Source of the DNA: Xenopus tropicalis
Taxonomy: Eukaryota > Chordata > Amphibia > Anura > Pipidae
Assembly: GCF_000004195.4 (NCBI RefSeq)
Contig: NC_030677.2
Coordinates: forward strand, 42,037,142 to 42,101,141
Length of the DNA: 64,000 bases
Direction of reading: 5' to 3'
The notes below the pieces were generated by a model, which worked only from the letters and a program-made list of their open reading frames with translations, was not told the DNA's origin and did not search any database. Below are positions 9,941-22,197 of this stretch, piece after piece (positions within the stretch are counted from its first letter, which is position 1; each line of letters starts with the position of its first letter). The translations under genes were made by a program, and so were the position numbers.

Positions 9941-12717
9941 ACTAGCCTTAAGGTAACCAAATACCTCCCTCCCTCATTATGAATAATAAAACCAATATCT
10001 GTATGTGTAAAATGTGGCTATGTTATTAGGAGTTTCAATATGACAGCTTCCCCAACACTAGCAATTTAGCGCAGCCTTTACCAAAGCTTCAGTCAGTCAC
10101 CATTACCCACTCATACACCCTACTCATATACCCTACACTCTCATCCCTTTTTTCACCCTCACTCAAACACAAGTTGGAGGATCTTTCCATTTAGCAGGAT
10201 CTTTTGAATCCTATGCTATCCTTTTGTTCAGCTTATTCTGCTGAGACTGTACTTTACAACTTTGCTGTATTCAATTCATGCTTTCCAACTCTAGGGACAT
10301 ATAAAAGTTGCTTCATGTTCTTCTTAACTCATCTGGATGTAATTTTATTCCCTAATTGTGTAGCAATCCTTAATTCATTCTTCTCTCTGTGGAACTACCA
10401 CATGGCACTTAGCTTGGTCCTCAAAGTTTCTTTAGGACATCTATTTCTTCTTGGATGGTAGAATAGGTTAACCAAAGCCTAACATTTTTATACGCTTCTT
10501 ATATTTGACTCACCTGCTAAATCAATTAGTTATTCCAAAATTTGTTCATTTTGTTGTGGGGTTAGATTTGGCTTTTTTCTCTTTCACTTCAAAATATCTC
10601 TGTGCCAGTAACTTGTTGGTTTAATGCATTCATTACCAATATCTGTCCCTTTTCTTCACAGTGTTAAAATCATCTGAATGGGCTCAGAAGTTCTCCTTAC
10701 CCTTTACAAACATTATACCTTTCACCTTTACAGTCCATCCATTCTAACTGCCTATCTTCAGCCAACATGAATTTGTATACTTCTTACCTACTAAAGAAGC
10801 TGAACATCCATATCTGAGACATTATTTCTATATATGTTCAAGGACATCTTCAATTCTGTTTCATGCAGACACCTCTCAGTGTAATCTACCTTCTTCTCTG
10901 TTCTTTGCTTACCATTGGAACTCTATCATCTGGTACTTCAAATTAAAGCTAAAAACCTACCTCTTGGTGCACTAGCATCAATATGGCCTCTACTTCAAAG
11001 CTGCATTTCCATATGCAATTAGAAATTTGATTGCATTTTTACCAAATGCAATTATTTCTGAATTATCCGAATTATTTCTAGGCAAAGGTCTCACTTTTTT
11101 GTCCAATAAGGTAGCAGTACAGTAAGTTCAAACATTGTTTTTCTTTCTGTTGATGCATTTAGCACCCTGTAGATCAACATATGTATATACATGTACATAA
11201 ATCCAGTGTTTCTAGAATAATTTGTTTACATACTGCTAGCATGTGCAGTACTGTATTTTCCAAGCTAAACTGACATGTTATGCCCAAGAAATAAGAAATT
11301 CTCTATAAAGTATAAAATATATTTTTTTCAAAAGCGATTTGATATCCTGTCATTGGTATCCAACCGTCCCCTCAAGCCCTCTATGAGCTACTTCATTTCA
11401 GAAAATAATGTTTTTTTCTAGAAATATTAATTAGAGACTCAAACAAAATACCAGAGGTACAGTAACACATCAAACTGTAGTGTTAACTATGTGAAATTTA
11501 AATTATTAACAAAGCAGAGTATCGGCTAATTATAGAAGGGGGAATTAGAAATGCAATAAAAATATTCAAGAGGACTTTGTCATTTATAAAACCAGTTAAT
11601 CATCCAATGAATTGTAATCAGCCTAAACTCAAGTACAATGAATGTTATTTTATAGAAAGTCTAATTTACATGATTTATACAAAGTTTTGTGCTTGAATGT
11701 AAGCCTTTGGTAGGATATCACCCTTGGCTCAGTAACAAATGCTCCCTATGCCCATAAAACTGTTTAAGGCACTGTAACAAAGAACTTAGTTAAAGCAGTT
11801 TTATGGTTATTTCAAAAGTTTGATGAAAAGCACAAGCACCTGAATACAAAAACTACTGCTGTACAGCTAAGTGGGCAAAACTTTTCCTTGGCTACTATGA
11901 TGCTGCCATTTAGTTTTATCTCCACAGGTAATCTGTGTAAATGCATAATATTCATGTAACCCTGTCTTGGCTAAAAAAATGCCTTGTCCAGTTATGCTAG
12001 AACATGGGTGACACTGGATTCTCTTACATAGATGGAACCTCACTAAATGGGGGAGGAAGAAAGAGGGTATCACACCAATGATCACACCCAATAAAGTTAA
12101 CACTAATGCACTGTTAATGCAACTACACCTCTTTGATGCTGTGTAGAAACAAAAAAAGAGCACCAGAGGTTCTTGCAAACAAAATAAAAAGACTTGATTG
12201 TCAAAACACCATCAAGTTAACACTCTCAGATCAGTGACACAGTCATAGGTAGAGCAAAGTTCAGTGACACTGCTGGGGAGATGCTTGGTACGTCAAGATA
12301 CACCTGTTTAAGGCGAACAGCTAGTGGTCCAGATCCCCTTTAGTGAAAACTGGTCAAGGAGTAATACAATATAGCCTGAAATCCTTCACACTGCGGTCAA
12401 TTAACTTTAGGCCAGTTGTGTGTAAGGGTGCACTACCTCCAACTATCATTCCTTAAATGAAGCATAAGGCTGCTCTTTCTCGCTTTCCTTACTATTTTAC
12501 GTTTCTAGAAGATAGTCTGACAAAACTAATCCTGGAACCTGTTTTGTTCATGGGGTCCCTTTCCCCCAACTTTCCATAGAAAGGTTCCTCCTTCTAGGGC
12601 AGAACTCTTTACTGGACCTTGTTGATGCCAGGCTCCCCAGACACATCCAATGACATGTCAATTATTAAACACTATATTAAAGTGTTACAGGAAGTGGTCA
12701 CTACATCTATGGGCCAA
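9941..12717. other. No gene recognised in 2.8 kb
   Basis: Mostly AT-rich sequence. Open frames at 10204-10461 (plus) and 11867-12178 (minus) have no domain that I recognise. The latter is rich in Leu, Val, Ile and Phe and could be chance. The tract from about 12180 to 12690 is more balanced in composition and could be an old repeat, but I saw no diagnostic end. Confidence 0.4.
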
Positions 12718-12862
12718 TAGTGATTAGGGAAAATGCAGGCGACAATTTTTTTACGCGGGTGACAATTATTTGTCCATTTCGCGAAAAAATCCACCAATGG
12801 GGAAATGCAAAAAATTCACCAAGAATCCATGCCTGCCAAATTATTTCACCCATCACTATTGC
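12718..12862. mobile_element. hAT-type MITE with 'tagtgat...atcacta' ends
   Basis: The ends are tagtgattagggaaa and atttcacccatcacta. The interior contains aatccatgcctgcc, shared with the elements at 61237-61353, 48315-48616 and 56500-56903. I could not find a matching 8-bp duplication, so either the edges or the flanks have decayed. Confidence 0.65.
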
Positions 12863-13480
12863 TAAATCTTTATATATAGCTAAACTTTATAATGGTTAAT
12901 TTAAGCAAGAAAAGTGAGGGCTACTGCTGGTCGTCTGTGTTTGCTTTTAAATAATTGCTTTTTTAAATCCATTAAAATTGCTGCGTTGGTGCTTACCTGA
13001 AGGTTTAGGGACACATCTTCCCAAACAGATGGCAATTCAGTTGAATTTGTAGGGGATGTGCTGCCCATTCGGTGGTAACTCTGAGTTGTTAGAAAAATAT
13101 AAATGGCCTGGAATGTTTACTTAAAGGATTACAATAATTTTATTTATATTTTTTTGTATTATTTCAGGCTGAGTTTGCAGTTTTAGCCTTCCCGTCCAAA
13201 GTTTTCCATCAAAGTCAGAGTGATGTTGAAGTAGTTGTCAGAGTCAGCATGGTAGAATGTTATTGAGATCTCATTAAACTCATTATTTCATTAAGATTTT
13301 CAATGACTTTGACAAGACTATAAACTGGTCTGTTGCTTTGAGATAATCGTCCCCAATGAATGTTGTTATACCCTTAAATGAGGGCTGTTTACTATGCCTA
13401 AAACACTGGGACATTTCTGTGCAGTTTCTGCAAACAGAGCAAAACCCAACACTTCCATTTTTATAAATGGTAGGTTGAAC
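12863..13480. other. No gene recognised
   Basis: AT-rich non-coding sequence. The 72-codon frame at 13283-13501 (minus) runs into the next hAT element and shows no domain. Confidence 0.5.
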
Positions 13481-13488
13481 CCTTATAA

Positions 13489-13796
13489 CAGGGGTCCCCA
13501 ACCTTTCTTACTCATGAGCCACAGTCAAATGTAAAAAGACTTGGAGAGCAACACAAGCACCATAAACGTTCATGGAGGTGCCAAATAAGGGCTAAGATTG
13601 GCTATTAGGCAGCCTCTATGCACACTATCAGCTTACAGGAGGCTTTATTTGGTAGTAACTCTTGTTTCTATACAACCAAAACTTGCCCCCAAGTCAGGAA
13701 TTCAAAAATAACTCCCTAGTTTGGGGGAACTGAGAGCAACATCCAAGGGGTTGGTGAGCAACATGTTGTCCCTGAGCTACTGGTTGGGGATCACAG
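13489..13796. mobile_element. hAT-like non-autonomous element, 308 bp, copy 2
   Basis: The ends CAGGGGTCCCCAACC and GGTTGGGGATCACAG are inverted repeats with 12 of 15 positions paired. It is bounded by a perfect 8-bp duplication, ccttataa, at 13481-13488 and 13797-13804. An 8-bp duplication and this terminus fit the hAT superfamily. Its interior matches 28465-28772 (which is inverted) closely. It has no coding capacity, so transposition would have needed a transposase supplied in trans. Confidence 0.92.
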
Positions 13797-13804
13797 CCTT
13801 ATAA

Positions 13805-15754
13805 TCTAGTAGTACAGTTACATAGTACAGTTAAACCTAAATAAAACCCAAGAAGATATTTATTTGGATCAAGTGAGTTTGTGACCTGAGGGACAATGTA
13901 GAAAGACTTAATCCTACTATACACACACATCCAACCTTCTGCATAAGGACCACCACTCATCAAACTCATATTTATGCAGCAGAAGAACACAAGATATTCT
14001 GCATAATATGGAATGGAGGATTACCCTGGTATACAAAAATATTAATGTTATTAAACCACATCTGCAAAGATAGTAAACATACTATGATTCAGTGCTATAT
14101 TATAGGACAGGAGAGTGGGCTTAGTGCATTGTTCATGCCATGAATGCCGCTATACTTTTGTTATAGTGATGGGAGAGGGTGCGGAAGTGGCAAAATATAT
14201 GGGTCTTGCATAGTATTTTGTGTTTTGTAAAAAAAAAACTTCTTTCGTAAATTAATGGAGATTAGCCCACAAGCTGCAGGTCTACTAATTCAGGCAGCAT
14301 CAGACTTGGGGGTCTAGGGGTGCAACCTCAGGGGCCCCCCTATTTATATGAATGGCTTATTATAGAGTAGCATCAGCTATTGCACAAACAAGGGGTGTAG
14401 CCAAAATGTTGGTACTGTGTACTTGTGTTCATGGGGGGCTCTATATAAATAACTTGTGCAGGGACCCAAAGTTTCTGATGGCGGCCCTGAGTGTGGCGAA
14501 GACCAGAAGACAGTAAAGTGAAACTGACTGGTTGAATACTTAATTTAATGTAACTTTTTGTGTGTTCATACTGTTTGCAGATAACTTTACTTTTATGCCC
14601 CATGGGTAGGAGCACTTGGCACCAATAATTTTCTTCCATATTAGTACCTGTTTTACTCCAGCTAATAATACCTAGGCAGACACATTTCAGAACAAGAAAA
14701 AATAAGGTTTCTTATCTGGCGGGTTACACCTTTATCGTGGAAAAGCTACAGTTAAGTTACACTTTTATTGTGCCAGAGATGCAGGACCAGCCACTTTTTA
14801 TTATAAGTTAAGAATCAAAGAGATAAGAGGCTAGAAGTCCCTGCCCCATAGAGCTTACAATCTAAATTATTCTCATTTCAAAAGGTAATTGGTAGCTTCC
14901 ATTGCTTATGATGTGTTATTTTATTGCCATTAAATATCCTGTCTTATATCGTTATGCTTTACACTTTGCATTTTTCTTTATGGATTTTTATGGTTTGTTT
15001 GTTATTATTCTTGAAGGGATCTCATTAAACTATATTGTAAGATCTCTCTGTTGTCAATTTCCTATTCAGTGAAAAATATTCTTTTCAGTTAGATCCAGAT
15101 TTTAATTTAATTCTTAATGGGACAGTTGGACAAACACTCACGCTGCTCTTGTGCTAATGACTTCAGGGCTTTATTTGTTTATGTTTTACTTTAACAAAAC
15201 TCCAGCCGAGAACATAAAGAACAAGAAAAGAACATGTCCTGATGCCAAAGTAATGAATATTTTACACCGTCTGTTAACTTCAGATTACTAAATTAAAGGA
15301 GAAGGAATGGTTGTACAATATACAAAGCATAGAATGCTGTTATATTATCCAGTATGGATAATCTGGATGGGGGTGGCAATAATCCCTAAATGCAATGAAC
15401 TCAATAGGGTCAACATCCCAATGCTTGTGAATGCTTTCTAGGCAACTTCAGTTGTCTGGTAGAAGTTAACAATATGGAGAACATTCAAAACAAACCAATT
15501 GGGGTGCTTGGCTTTGATTCAGCATGCTTGTTGGGGAAGAGGGATTCTGCAGTTTGCCTAGAAGGCAGTGCATGTATTTTCCCATAAAATGTCTTAAATG
15601 GGATTTAGTAAGTAAATATATGTCCTCAGTGAGACAGATATGTTTTGCCTCAGCTGATCTAAGGTGATGAAAAGCCAGGGCAATCAGGCGATTTTAACAA
15701 TTTGTTGTTAAAAAAAGGTAAACTTTTCTGAGATTTATTATGCAACAAAACTGT
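13805..15754. other. No gene recognised; short interspersed-repeat fragment near 14840
   Basis: Around 14838-14866 the sequence gtccctgccccatagagctt followed by acaatctaa matches blocks at about 60440 and 61806, so a fragment of the same interspersed repeat is present. The rest is unassigned. An A-run lies at 14229-14237. Confidence 0.45.
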
Positions 15755-16030
15755 GGCAATTCCAAATCCGAAAATACTCCATCTAAAACCTGTTGAGATC
15801 ATGTAGAAGTCAGTAGCAGATGTCCCTTTTACAACAGAAAATTCTTTCTTTGCTTCTTGGTTTTGGAGGTTTTGGGATTTTTTGGTTTTGTGCGACAATA
15901 TGAAAATGTGATTATTGCACAAGAAAAGTTGCAGTTTTCTTATCCGCAGTTTTTTATCTTTTTTGCTTTTTCAGTTCAGATCTTTTGATAAATGACTGAC
16001 ATTAATGGAAAGGAGTTTATTTGTGGTTTC
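15755..16030. repeat. Interspersed repeat, diverged copy of 40047-40366
   Basis: It shares in order ccaaatccgaaaatac, agatcatgtagaagtca, agatgtcccttttac, tttttcagttcagatctttt and aaggagtttatt with the element at 40047-40366. That copy has Harbinger-like ends. The ends here have decayed and the middle holds extra sequence. Confidence 0.55.
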
Positions 16031-16374
16031 AAACAAATAATAAAGGGAAAATTTCAAGTAAATCAGCATTTTAGCACAATTAATCTACAGGAAGGAAGCA
16101 TTATTCCATATCATTGTAGCACTCTTACAACCCTTCCTATAACTGTGTTTTTATGTCCTTAAAAATGGGTACATATAAGTCTGTTGGATATCTCATCCTT
16201 ATAAGTGACAACGGGGGGGGGATCAGTCGGTGACATGAATGCTCTGATGAGCAGATACTTTTCCCCAAGAAATGCAACCATGCTGGGGTTTACATTAATG
16301 TGGTGAGGTGGCTTGACAATTTCACAATCATAAACTTGTAACTAAATCCACTGTTTTGTGACAAAAAGTCACAT

Positions 16375-16490
16375 GCTTTTATGGATTCAGTTTGGCCAGA
16401 GGCGTGGATTTGGCTGATTCCTACCAGAAAAAGGCTGAATCTTGCCAGAATCCTGAACCAAATCCTGGATTCAGTGCATCCCTAGAATCC
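16375..16490. mobile_element. Fragment of a MITE ending 'gtgcatccctag'
   Basis: The sequence contains attcagtttggccagaggcg and ends gattcagtgcatccctagaa. This looks like a Xenopus element whose opposite end would read tagggatgcac. Only one end is visible, and the assignment is from memory of the family. Confidence 0.45.
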
Positions 16491-16585
16491 ACTATATCTT
16501 TTCTTCTTTATTCTATGCCTATGTCAAAGACAGTCCTCCTTTGTGGTGAAGTTCCATAGTCTGACTCCTCTTTTTATCATTGTAA

Positions 16586-16760
16586 TTAGTAATGGGCATC
16601 TGCCCTGAGAAAAAAAAATTTGAGAAAAACAAAATTGGTGAAAACGTATTAAAACGCATTGAAATCCGGTGGGTGTTTTTTCATGGCAACTTTTTCCAAG
16701 CTGCACAACGTTTTATTTCAATACATTGGGTCTGTGGGTGTTTTTTCTTGGCAAAACCTA
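16586..16760. mobile_element. Fragment of the 'tagtgatgggcga' hAT-type MITE family
   Basis: It starts tagtaatgggca and has a ggtgggtgttttttcatggc block that parallels aatgggtgttttttcattg at about 56597 in the larger copy. The far end is not recognisable. Confidence 0.5.
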
Positions 16761-17088
16761 TGGAACAAGTTGTAATAATGTTATGGATTCTAATTAAGAA
16801 GTGGATAATATGCTATTTTTTTAACTTCTTTTATTAAGCAGTTAGAAATAGCAGAAAAATCACATTTATGACATTGTTTTCTATCATTAACATTGTGTCT
16901 TAACTTTCTATAAAAGAACAATTCAGTAATATTGCAGCAGTACCATAATACCAGGAAAAAAGAAGTGGAAGAAAAAGAAAGTATAGTAATAAAGTGAAAA
17001 GATACATAACCTATACAGACACCAGGTCCTGCTGAGGGTTATTAAGTGGTAAAGCCTTATGTCTTAATCTATTAATGTGACTCTGCCG

Positions 17089-17520
17089 TCAGGTGCTTTG
17101 TACCCTGTTGTTGTCTCGGTATGCAAGCCAAGGTTCCCAGATCTTTTCAAACTGTTCTTGTTTATTTTCGTTCCTGGCTGCCATTTTCTCCATTGCTGCT
17201 CTCATGTCCATTCCTTGTATAATTTGATGTATATCATAGGGGCCTCCAGGTTTCCAGTGTTTCGCTATATGTGTTGTAGTTGCACTGAATATGTGAAATA
17301 AAAGTTTTTTCAAGGGAGAAGAAGTATTTTCTGGGAAATGTAAGAGTAACGCTGTCCCTGGTTTGTTTGGTACAGACCGCTGAAGATCTTTTGTTATTAG
17401 TTTAAACACTTATTTCCAGAGTTCAGCAGCAGGTGGGCAGTGCCACCACATGTGGAGCAGCATCCCTTGTTGGCCACACCCCCTGCAACAAAGAGGATGA
17501 TTTTTGCTATTTCGACCACT
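17089..17520 (-). pseudogene. 3' end of an L1/Tx1-type LINE ORF2 (degenerate)
   Basis: On the minus strand a zinc-knuckle-like CCRGCG...HMWWHCP motif at about 17500-17440 is followed by AAELW and, after one in-frame stop near 17412, a 106-residue open frame ending at 17089. That frame contains the IAKHWKPGG block and a coiled C-terminal stretch (KIWEPWLAY) typical of the C-terminus of L1-clade ORF2, downstream of the reverse transcriptase. The reverse transcriptase and endonuclease are absent, so this is a 5'-truncated dead copy. Sequence down to about 16920 may be its 3' untranslated region. L1-clade membership is judged by eye. Confidence 0.8.
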
Positions 17521-18500
17521 GAAAATAGTAATTTCCCTATTTTTTTGTTTTCATGAACCCATACCAGCAGAGATACTATTTTGGTGAATATCTAAATCAG
17601 GTAACACTCTGCAACCCCCCATTAAAATGTTTCAATGGGAAAAGAGATAATGTAACTAACCCTTAGTGATCCTTGGTTCTTCAGCATCACATCTCATAAG
17701 ATTTCTTTTACAGACATGTTTTCCACCATATAATTCAGTTGCAGGGTTTGTTTATATTAATCTGAGCATAAAGACATCAATTCCTTTACACAATATTGAA
17801 CTAAAGATAAAAATGTATCTGAACCACAGTTGTGCACAGTAAATGGTTATAAAGTTATAAGCAGCTATTTCATTTGCCGGGGGAGTCCTTACTTTAGATT
17901 GGTTGCCCACTTTACTTGGACACATATGTTAGCTCAGTGTAAGGATTTTGTGATATGGTGCTCTGTAACCACTACTTTAACATATGTAAGAGTAAGCAGA
18001 CAAAGAAACAGCAGCATCTTATTATTCAAGTCAATAATAAAAAAAGCATACAGCCTGATTAGTGCTTGATGAGTCTGGGCCAAGAAGTAAGGAGGCGGAA
18101 GTAGGGCACTTGGGATACAAGAGGAGACAATTGTCCAACTGGGTGGTTTTAAAAGGATGGAGAAGGCACAGGTGTAGGCAGGGAACAGTCAGGAACAGTC
18201 GGGAAGATACCAGGAGTCGTTTTACCATACCCAGGAATTTAGCATAATAAGGCCTTTTATCATGTTATTGAAACTGGGTCCTGAAGAACCAGTGATGATG
18301 ATGCTGGCACAAGTTCTAAGATGTCACTAGACCTTGATGGTACCAGTGATCATTGTAGACTCATCTTTATTGTCTAATATTTGGAATTCTGTGGAATTCC
18401 CATTGGTTCTGCTCCATACATTTTTTGTACCTTTCCTCAACGTCCAAAGAGAATAACGTCAACTACTCTTCTTTGAGGCACAGTATTGCTCTTCCAAGTA
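17521..18500. other. No gene recognised
   Basis: Non-coding sequence. The short open frames on both strands around 18030-18247 overlap each other and have no domain. A purine-rich segment lies at 18085-18215. Confidence 0.5.
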
Positions 18501-18554
18501 ACCATGAGCTGTCTTTGACTCATGCACCATATGTAATGAAAGGCACAAAGTTTG

Positions 18555-18680
18555 TCCAAGTGCAGTAACCCATAGCAATTAATAAGATGTTAGCATGAAA
18601 GCCACTAAATGAGCCTACTGATTGGTTGCTAAAGGGGATTAAATCTGTAGCAAACTTTGCACCTTTGGTTACATAAACCC
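18555..18680. repeat. Copy of a 'gtgcagtaacccatagcaa' interspersed repeat
   Basis: gtccaagtgcagtaacccat followed by agcaattaataag, then gattggttgctaaagggg and gcaaactttgcacc, match the better preserved copy at 34458-34605 and that at 37601-37742. The ends are not clear here. Confidence 0.55.
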
Positions 18681-19025
18681 CATAGAACCATCTATGTACA
18701 GAAAGGTGCCCTGCGTCTAGGTACATTCCATACCACATTTGACTGCAATGTACCATTTTATCATTCTTCCACCCCATACACTCATGGGTATACACCCTGC
18801 ACTAAAGATACAATGTCTTGTGTTGGCCCCTCTATCTAGAGAGTTATTTTTTGTCAAGTAGCAAAGGTTGTTTTTGTGTCTGACATGGATTGGGAAAACT
18901 GTCAGGCTAAACCCTAGGTTCTCCAGCAGTGTTGATTACTAAAAAATATAGCAAGTCTGTTGCTTGTTGTAACTATTACCTTAGAAGAATAATTCAACTT
19001 CTCATTGATTCTGCAGCAATACTAA

Positions 19026-19485
19026 GGGGCTGATTTACTAACCCACGAATCCGACCCGAATTGGAAAAGTTCTGACTTGAAAACGAATATTTTGCGACTT
19101 TTTCGTATGTTTTGCGATTTTTTCGGATTCTGTACGAATTTTTCGGATCCAATACGATTTTTGCGTAAAAACGCGAGTTTTTCGTATCCATTACGAAAGT
19201 TGCGTAAAAAGTTGCGCATTTTGCGTAGCGTTAAAACTTATGCGAAAAGTTGCGCATTTTTCGCGTAAGTTTTAACGCTACGCAAAATGCGCAACTTTTT
19301 ACGCAACTTTCGTAATGGATACGAAAAACTCGCGTTTTTACGCAAAAATCGTATTGGATCCGAAAAATTCGTACAGAATCCGAAAAAATCGCAAAACATA
19401 CGAAAAAATCGCAAAGTACCGATCATTACGAAAAAAACGCAATCGGACTCCATTCGACCCGTTCGTGGGTAAGTAAATCAGCCCC
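19026..19485. mobile_element. PIF/Harbinger-type MITE, 460-bp near-perfect hairpin
   Basis: The element starts ggggctgatttactaaccca and ends with the mirror tgggtaagtaaatcagcccc. It is bounded by taa at 19023-19025 and 19486-19488, a TWA-type 3-bp duplication as in PIF/Harbinger elements. The two arms of about 225 bp are very similar: the same peptide frame (MRNFLRNFRNGYEK...) is open on the minus strand in the left arm and on the plus strand in the right arm. The centre is near 19255. It is rich in TACG and TGCG motifs. The open frames are by-products of the arm sequence, not genes. Confidence 0.9.
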
Positions 19486-19488
19486 TAA

Positions 19489-20660
19489 GTGTGAACTATA
19501 CAATCTGGCACAGCTCATTTGTTGGCTGAAGAAACCTAGCATTCATACACACCCCTGGTTTGTGTGTGAGCACATACTAACCAGAGGGAGTTGTTAATAC
19601 ATAAAATGGAAGTGTTTGATGGCATTATCCAATGTCACATACTACTAGAAAAAATGTTTTTAAAGAAATGGCTTATTTATTAAAATTGGACTGTGTATGT
19701 GATAGATTAGCATATAAATCTGCAGTGTTCTGGGGTACAGTTTCCCTTAAAAGAATCTATATCGGGGTGCACACTAGATGAGAATTTAATTGTTTCGTTT
19801 GTATGTTAAAATTGTTCTGACATTTTTTAAACAAGTGCAACATATTAAAAGTATCAACGCAGCCAAGAACACCTGGCAGGAGAGTATTTGTTTAGTGAAG
19901 CTTCTGGCACTAAAATAGTCAAAACTTGCCTGCCAGGGTAGAGTCAGAGCCATTTCTATTGATCTGCTGTGTAGATTTGTTTCATTCTGCAGGGCCGGGA
20001 GCGCTTACCTTTTGGTCAGCAGACAAATCAACCAGAACCTCTATTTCAAGTAGGAACGACACAGCTGCTTTAGTAGATACCTAATCAGAGAAGATTTGGG
20101 TTTGAGCTCTGCAAAGCAGCTATATAATTTATAAATCCTCCCCCCTTTTTTTTTGCTGATTTACCAACTTTTCAACAACAAAAAGGAAAAAAAAAAGTAG
20201 CTTTAATGCTGTTTCCAACCAGGAAAGATGAGATGATCCCAGAATGAACAAACTAATGCTGCCATCAAGTGGTGTAATATTGAATGTGCAGTAGCACAAC
20301 ATTTCTGTAGTTCTGCAGACAATTTAACAACAACCTATCGGCCCTTTAGTAAAGAAAGAATAAAAAGTCACCACATCCTATTATGTCAGTTTACTCCACA
20401 GTGTCTGTTAATGATTTGCTTCTCACATTTTTTTTCACTTCATACAGAATTTGGGTCTGAATTGTAGGACTTGATTGTTATCTCACTTGTAACACAGGGT
20501 TAGTTGATGCCTCAATGTGTTCATCTTTATCATGTGCAGTACAATGTCTTTTCATTGCAGCAGTGGCATAACTTTATTAGCAATAGATACTTCGGAGGCC
20601 TGGAGGATAGAGGGGCCTGGACCTTGGGGACAGTTTTCTCGCCCTCTTGTTACACCACTG
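19489..20660. other. No gene recognised
   Basis: AT-rich non-coding sequence. I see no exon or element ends. A short A-run at about 20187 and a T-run near 20144 are the only simple repeats. Confidence 0.5.
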
Positions 20661-20670
20661 CAATATAGTG

Positions 20671-21350
20671 AACTATCCTTATGACTGGTAAAAGATAACT
20701 ATTTCATCCATTCACTATAATAGAAAGAGTGCCACACACACAGGGACTTGATACAAAAGAAAAAGTGTTTTTATTGAAAAAATTCCAACGTTTCGAGCAC
20801 AACCAGTGCTCTTCCTCAGGGACAAACCAACAGACCATGTCCCAAAACCGACAGTAAATACCCCCACCACATAAAATGGCACCAAAAAACTACCATAGTA
20901 ACTATGTCAACCAGTGTAAACAAGCCCCACACCCACCAGTGCAGGATAAATTCAAATGTCAACATATACAAGCAAAAAGAATGGGAGTGCAGTGCTAGAA
21001 AACAAAGTTAAGTTTAAAATCATTTCACTGTGCTAAGTGATGAATGCCTTAGTTGCTAGGAGCAAAAGATTATAGAGGGTAATTATTTGTTGGAGATGAG
21101 AGGCATTGGGTATTAAACCCAGGACCCATGTCTGGACGCACCAGAGAAGCTAGGAGTATAAAGGAGCCACCACCTGTCAACTGTACCCAGCGATCGCTGA
21201 ACTTCAGTGTGTAACTGTGATCATCATGTGGAGCAGATCATATCGCCCACGGAGGCAATGCCCAGTCAAATGTTGTAGAAGCTGGCCGGGCGTGTTCAAT
21301 TAGCGTGCCGAATTGTAGGGAGCGTGGGGCGCACTGTCGCATCATCCATA
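20671..21350 (-). mobile_element. Penelope-like retroelement remnant (3' non-coding part) with 10-bp TSD
   Basis: The segment is bounded by a perfect direct repeat caatatagtg at 20661-20670 and 21351-21360. On the minus strand it carries ctcgaaacgttgga next to a tcctgaggaagagc-type motif, the same arrangement as in the GIY-YIG-bearing copy at 36105-37533. That suggests a 5'-truncated Penelope-like insertion of about 680 bp. No coding part is visible. The PLE identity is inferred from this shared motif. The duplication is seen directly. Confidence 0.65.
20790..20819 (-). ncRNA. Hammerhead-ribozyme-like core, copy B
   Basis: On the minus strand the order is CUGAGGA, then a perfect 6-bp stem GAGCAC/GUGCUC with a 5-nt loop, then GAAAC. 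This fits the hammerhead core pattern C-U-G-A-N-G-A, stem II, G-A-A-A. The base after GAAAC is G and the run ACGU could form a short stem III between two molecules, as described for Penelope-like hammerheads. Helix I was not resolved, and cleavage is not shown. Confidence 0.5.
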
Positions 21351-21360
21351 CAATATAGTG

Positions 21361-22190
21361 TTTCAGTATTGATCTCATAAATACCTTTTCTAAATCATTG
21401 CAGACATCCTTTCCAATCTCCCCTGCTCAATTATGGGCTGCATCACCTCCGAGGAGCCACATTGCTGCCAAGCCCTGGCTTATTTCATATAAACTGTTCT
21501 GGGCAATCCTGAAAGTGAGCATTTGCTGAGTTATATATAGGGTTGCATCCTGGCTTGGCCAGTAAAAGTGCTTCATTAAGAATAATGAAGCATATAAATA
21601 TTCAGTTTTTATCCTGAGGCTTTCCAGGTATATAAAGCACAGATAGAAGGACAGACATTCCTATACATTTCTTTATACATTTCTGTCCAAGCATCATAAA
21701 AAAATAAGAAGAATGTAATATATATATGCTCAGATTTGCATGTTTCTATCTTTTTCAAGTAAAAACATTCTGGAATACCTGAAGGAACATGGCCTGAATT
21801 TAAACATCAGAGTAAAGCTGAGCTTCTTCTCAAAGTCCAGAGATAAAACTCTCTTCCATTACACTTCATTATACAGACATCATTGTAGAATTCTTTATCA
21901 AGTGTTCTTGTGGCGAGCTCCCCTGAGCTTAGACAGAAGCAATTTGTTATACGGAGAGTGGTAACCCCCAGCTCCAGCAGCACAGCCTGTCTTTTATCAT
22001 CTCACTACTTTCACTCTGTCATGCCGCTTCCCAGCCCATGTTTGAGGAAATGTTAGTACAAACCGACGACATCCATAAATAATATATTTTTCTCTTTCTT
22101 GGAGAAAAGTTTTGTTTTTTTCCCATAACAGTCATACAGTCATACAGTGTTGGGCACAGAATATCTGGTAGAATAAAACTCAGTAATAGA
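21361..22190. other. No gene recognised
   Basis: Non-coding sequence. The open frame at 21740-21964 (plus) has no recognisable domain. A short duplicated cagtcatacag occurs at 22130-22145. Confidence 0.5.
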
Positions 22191-22197
22191 TACTTGC

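Noticed and set aside
12180..12690. Another LTR-like tract
   Set aside because: Composition differs from the surroundings, but no termini or duplication could be found.
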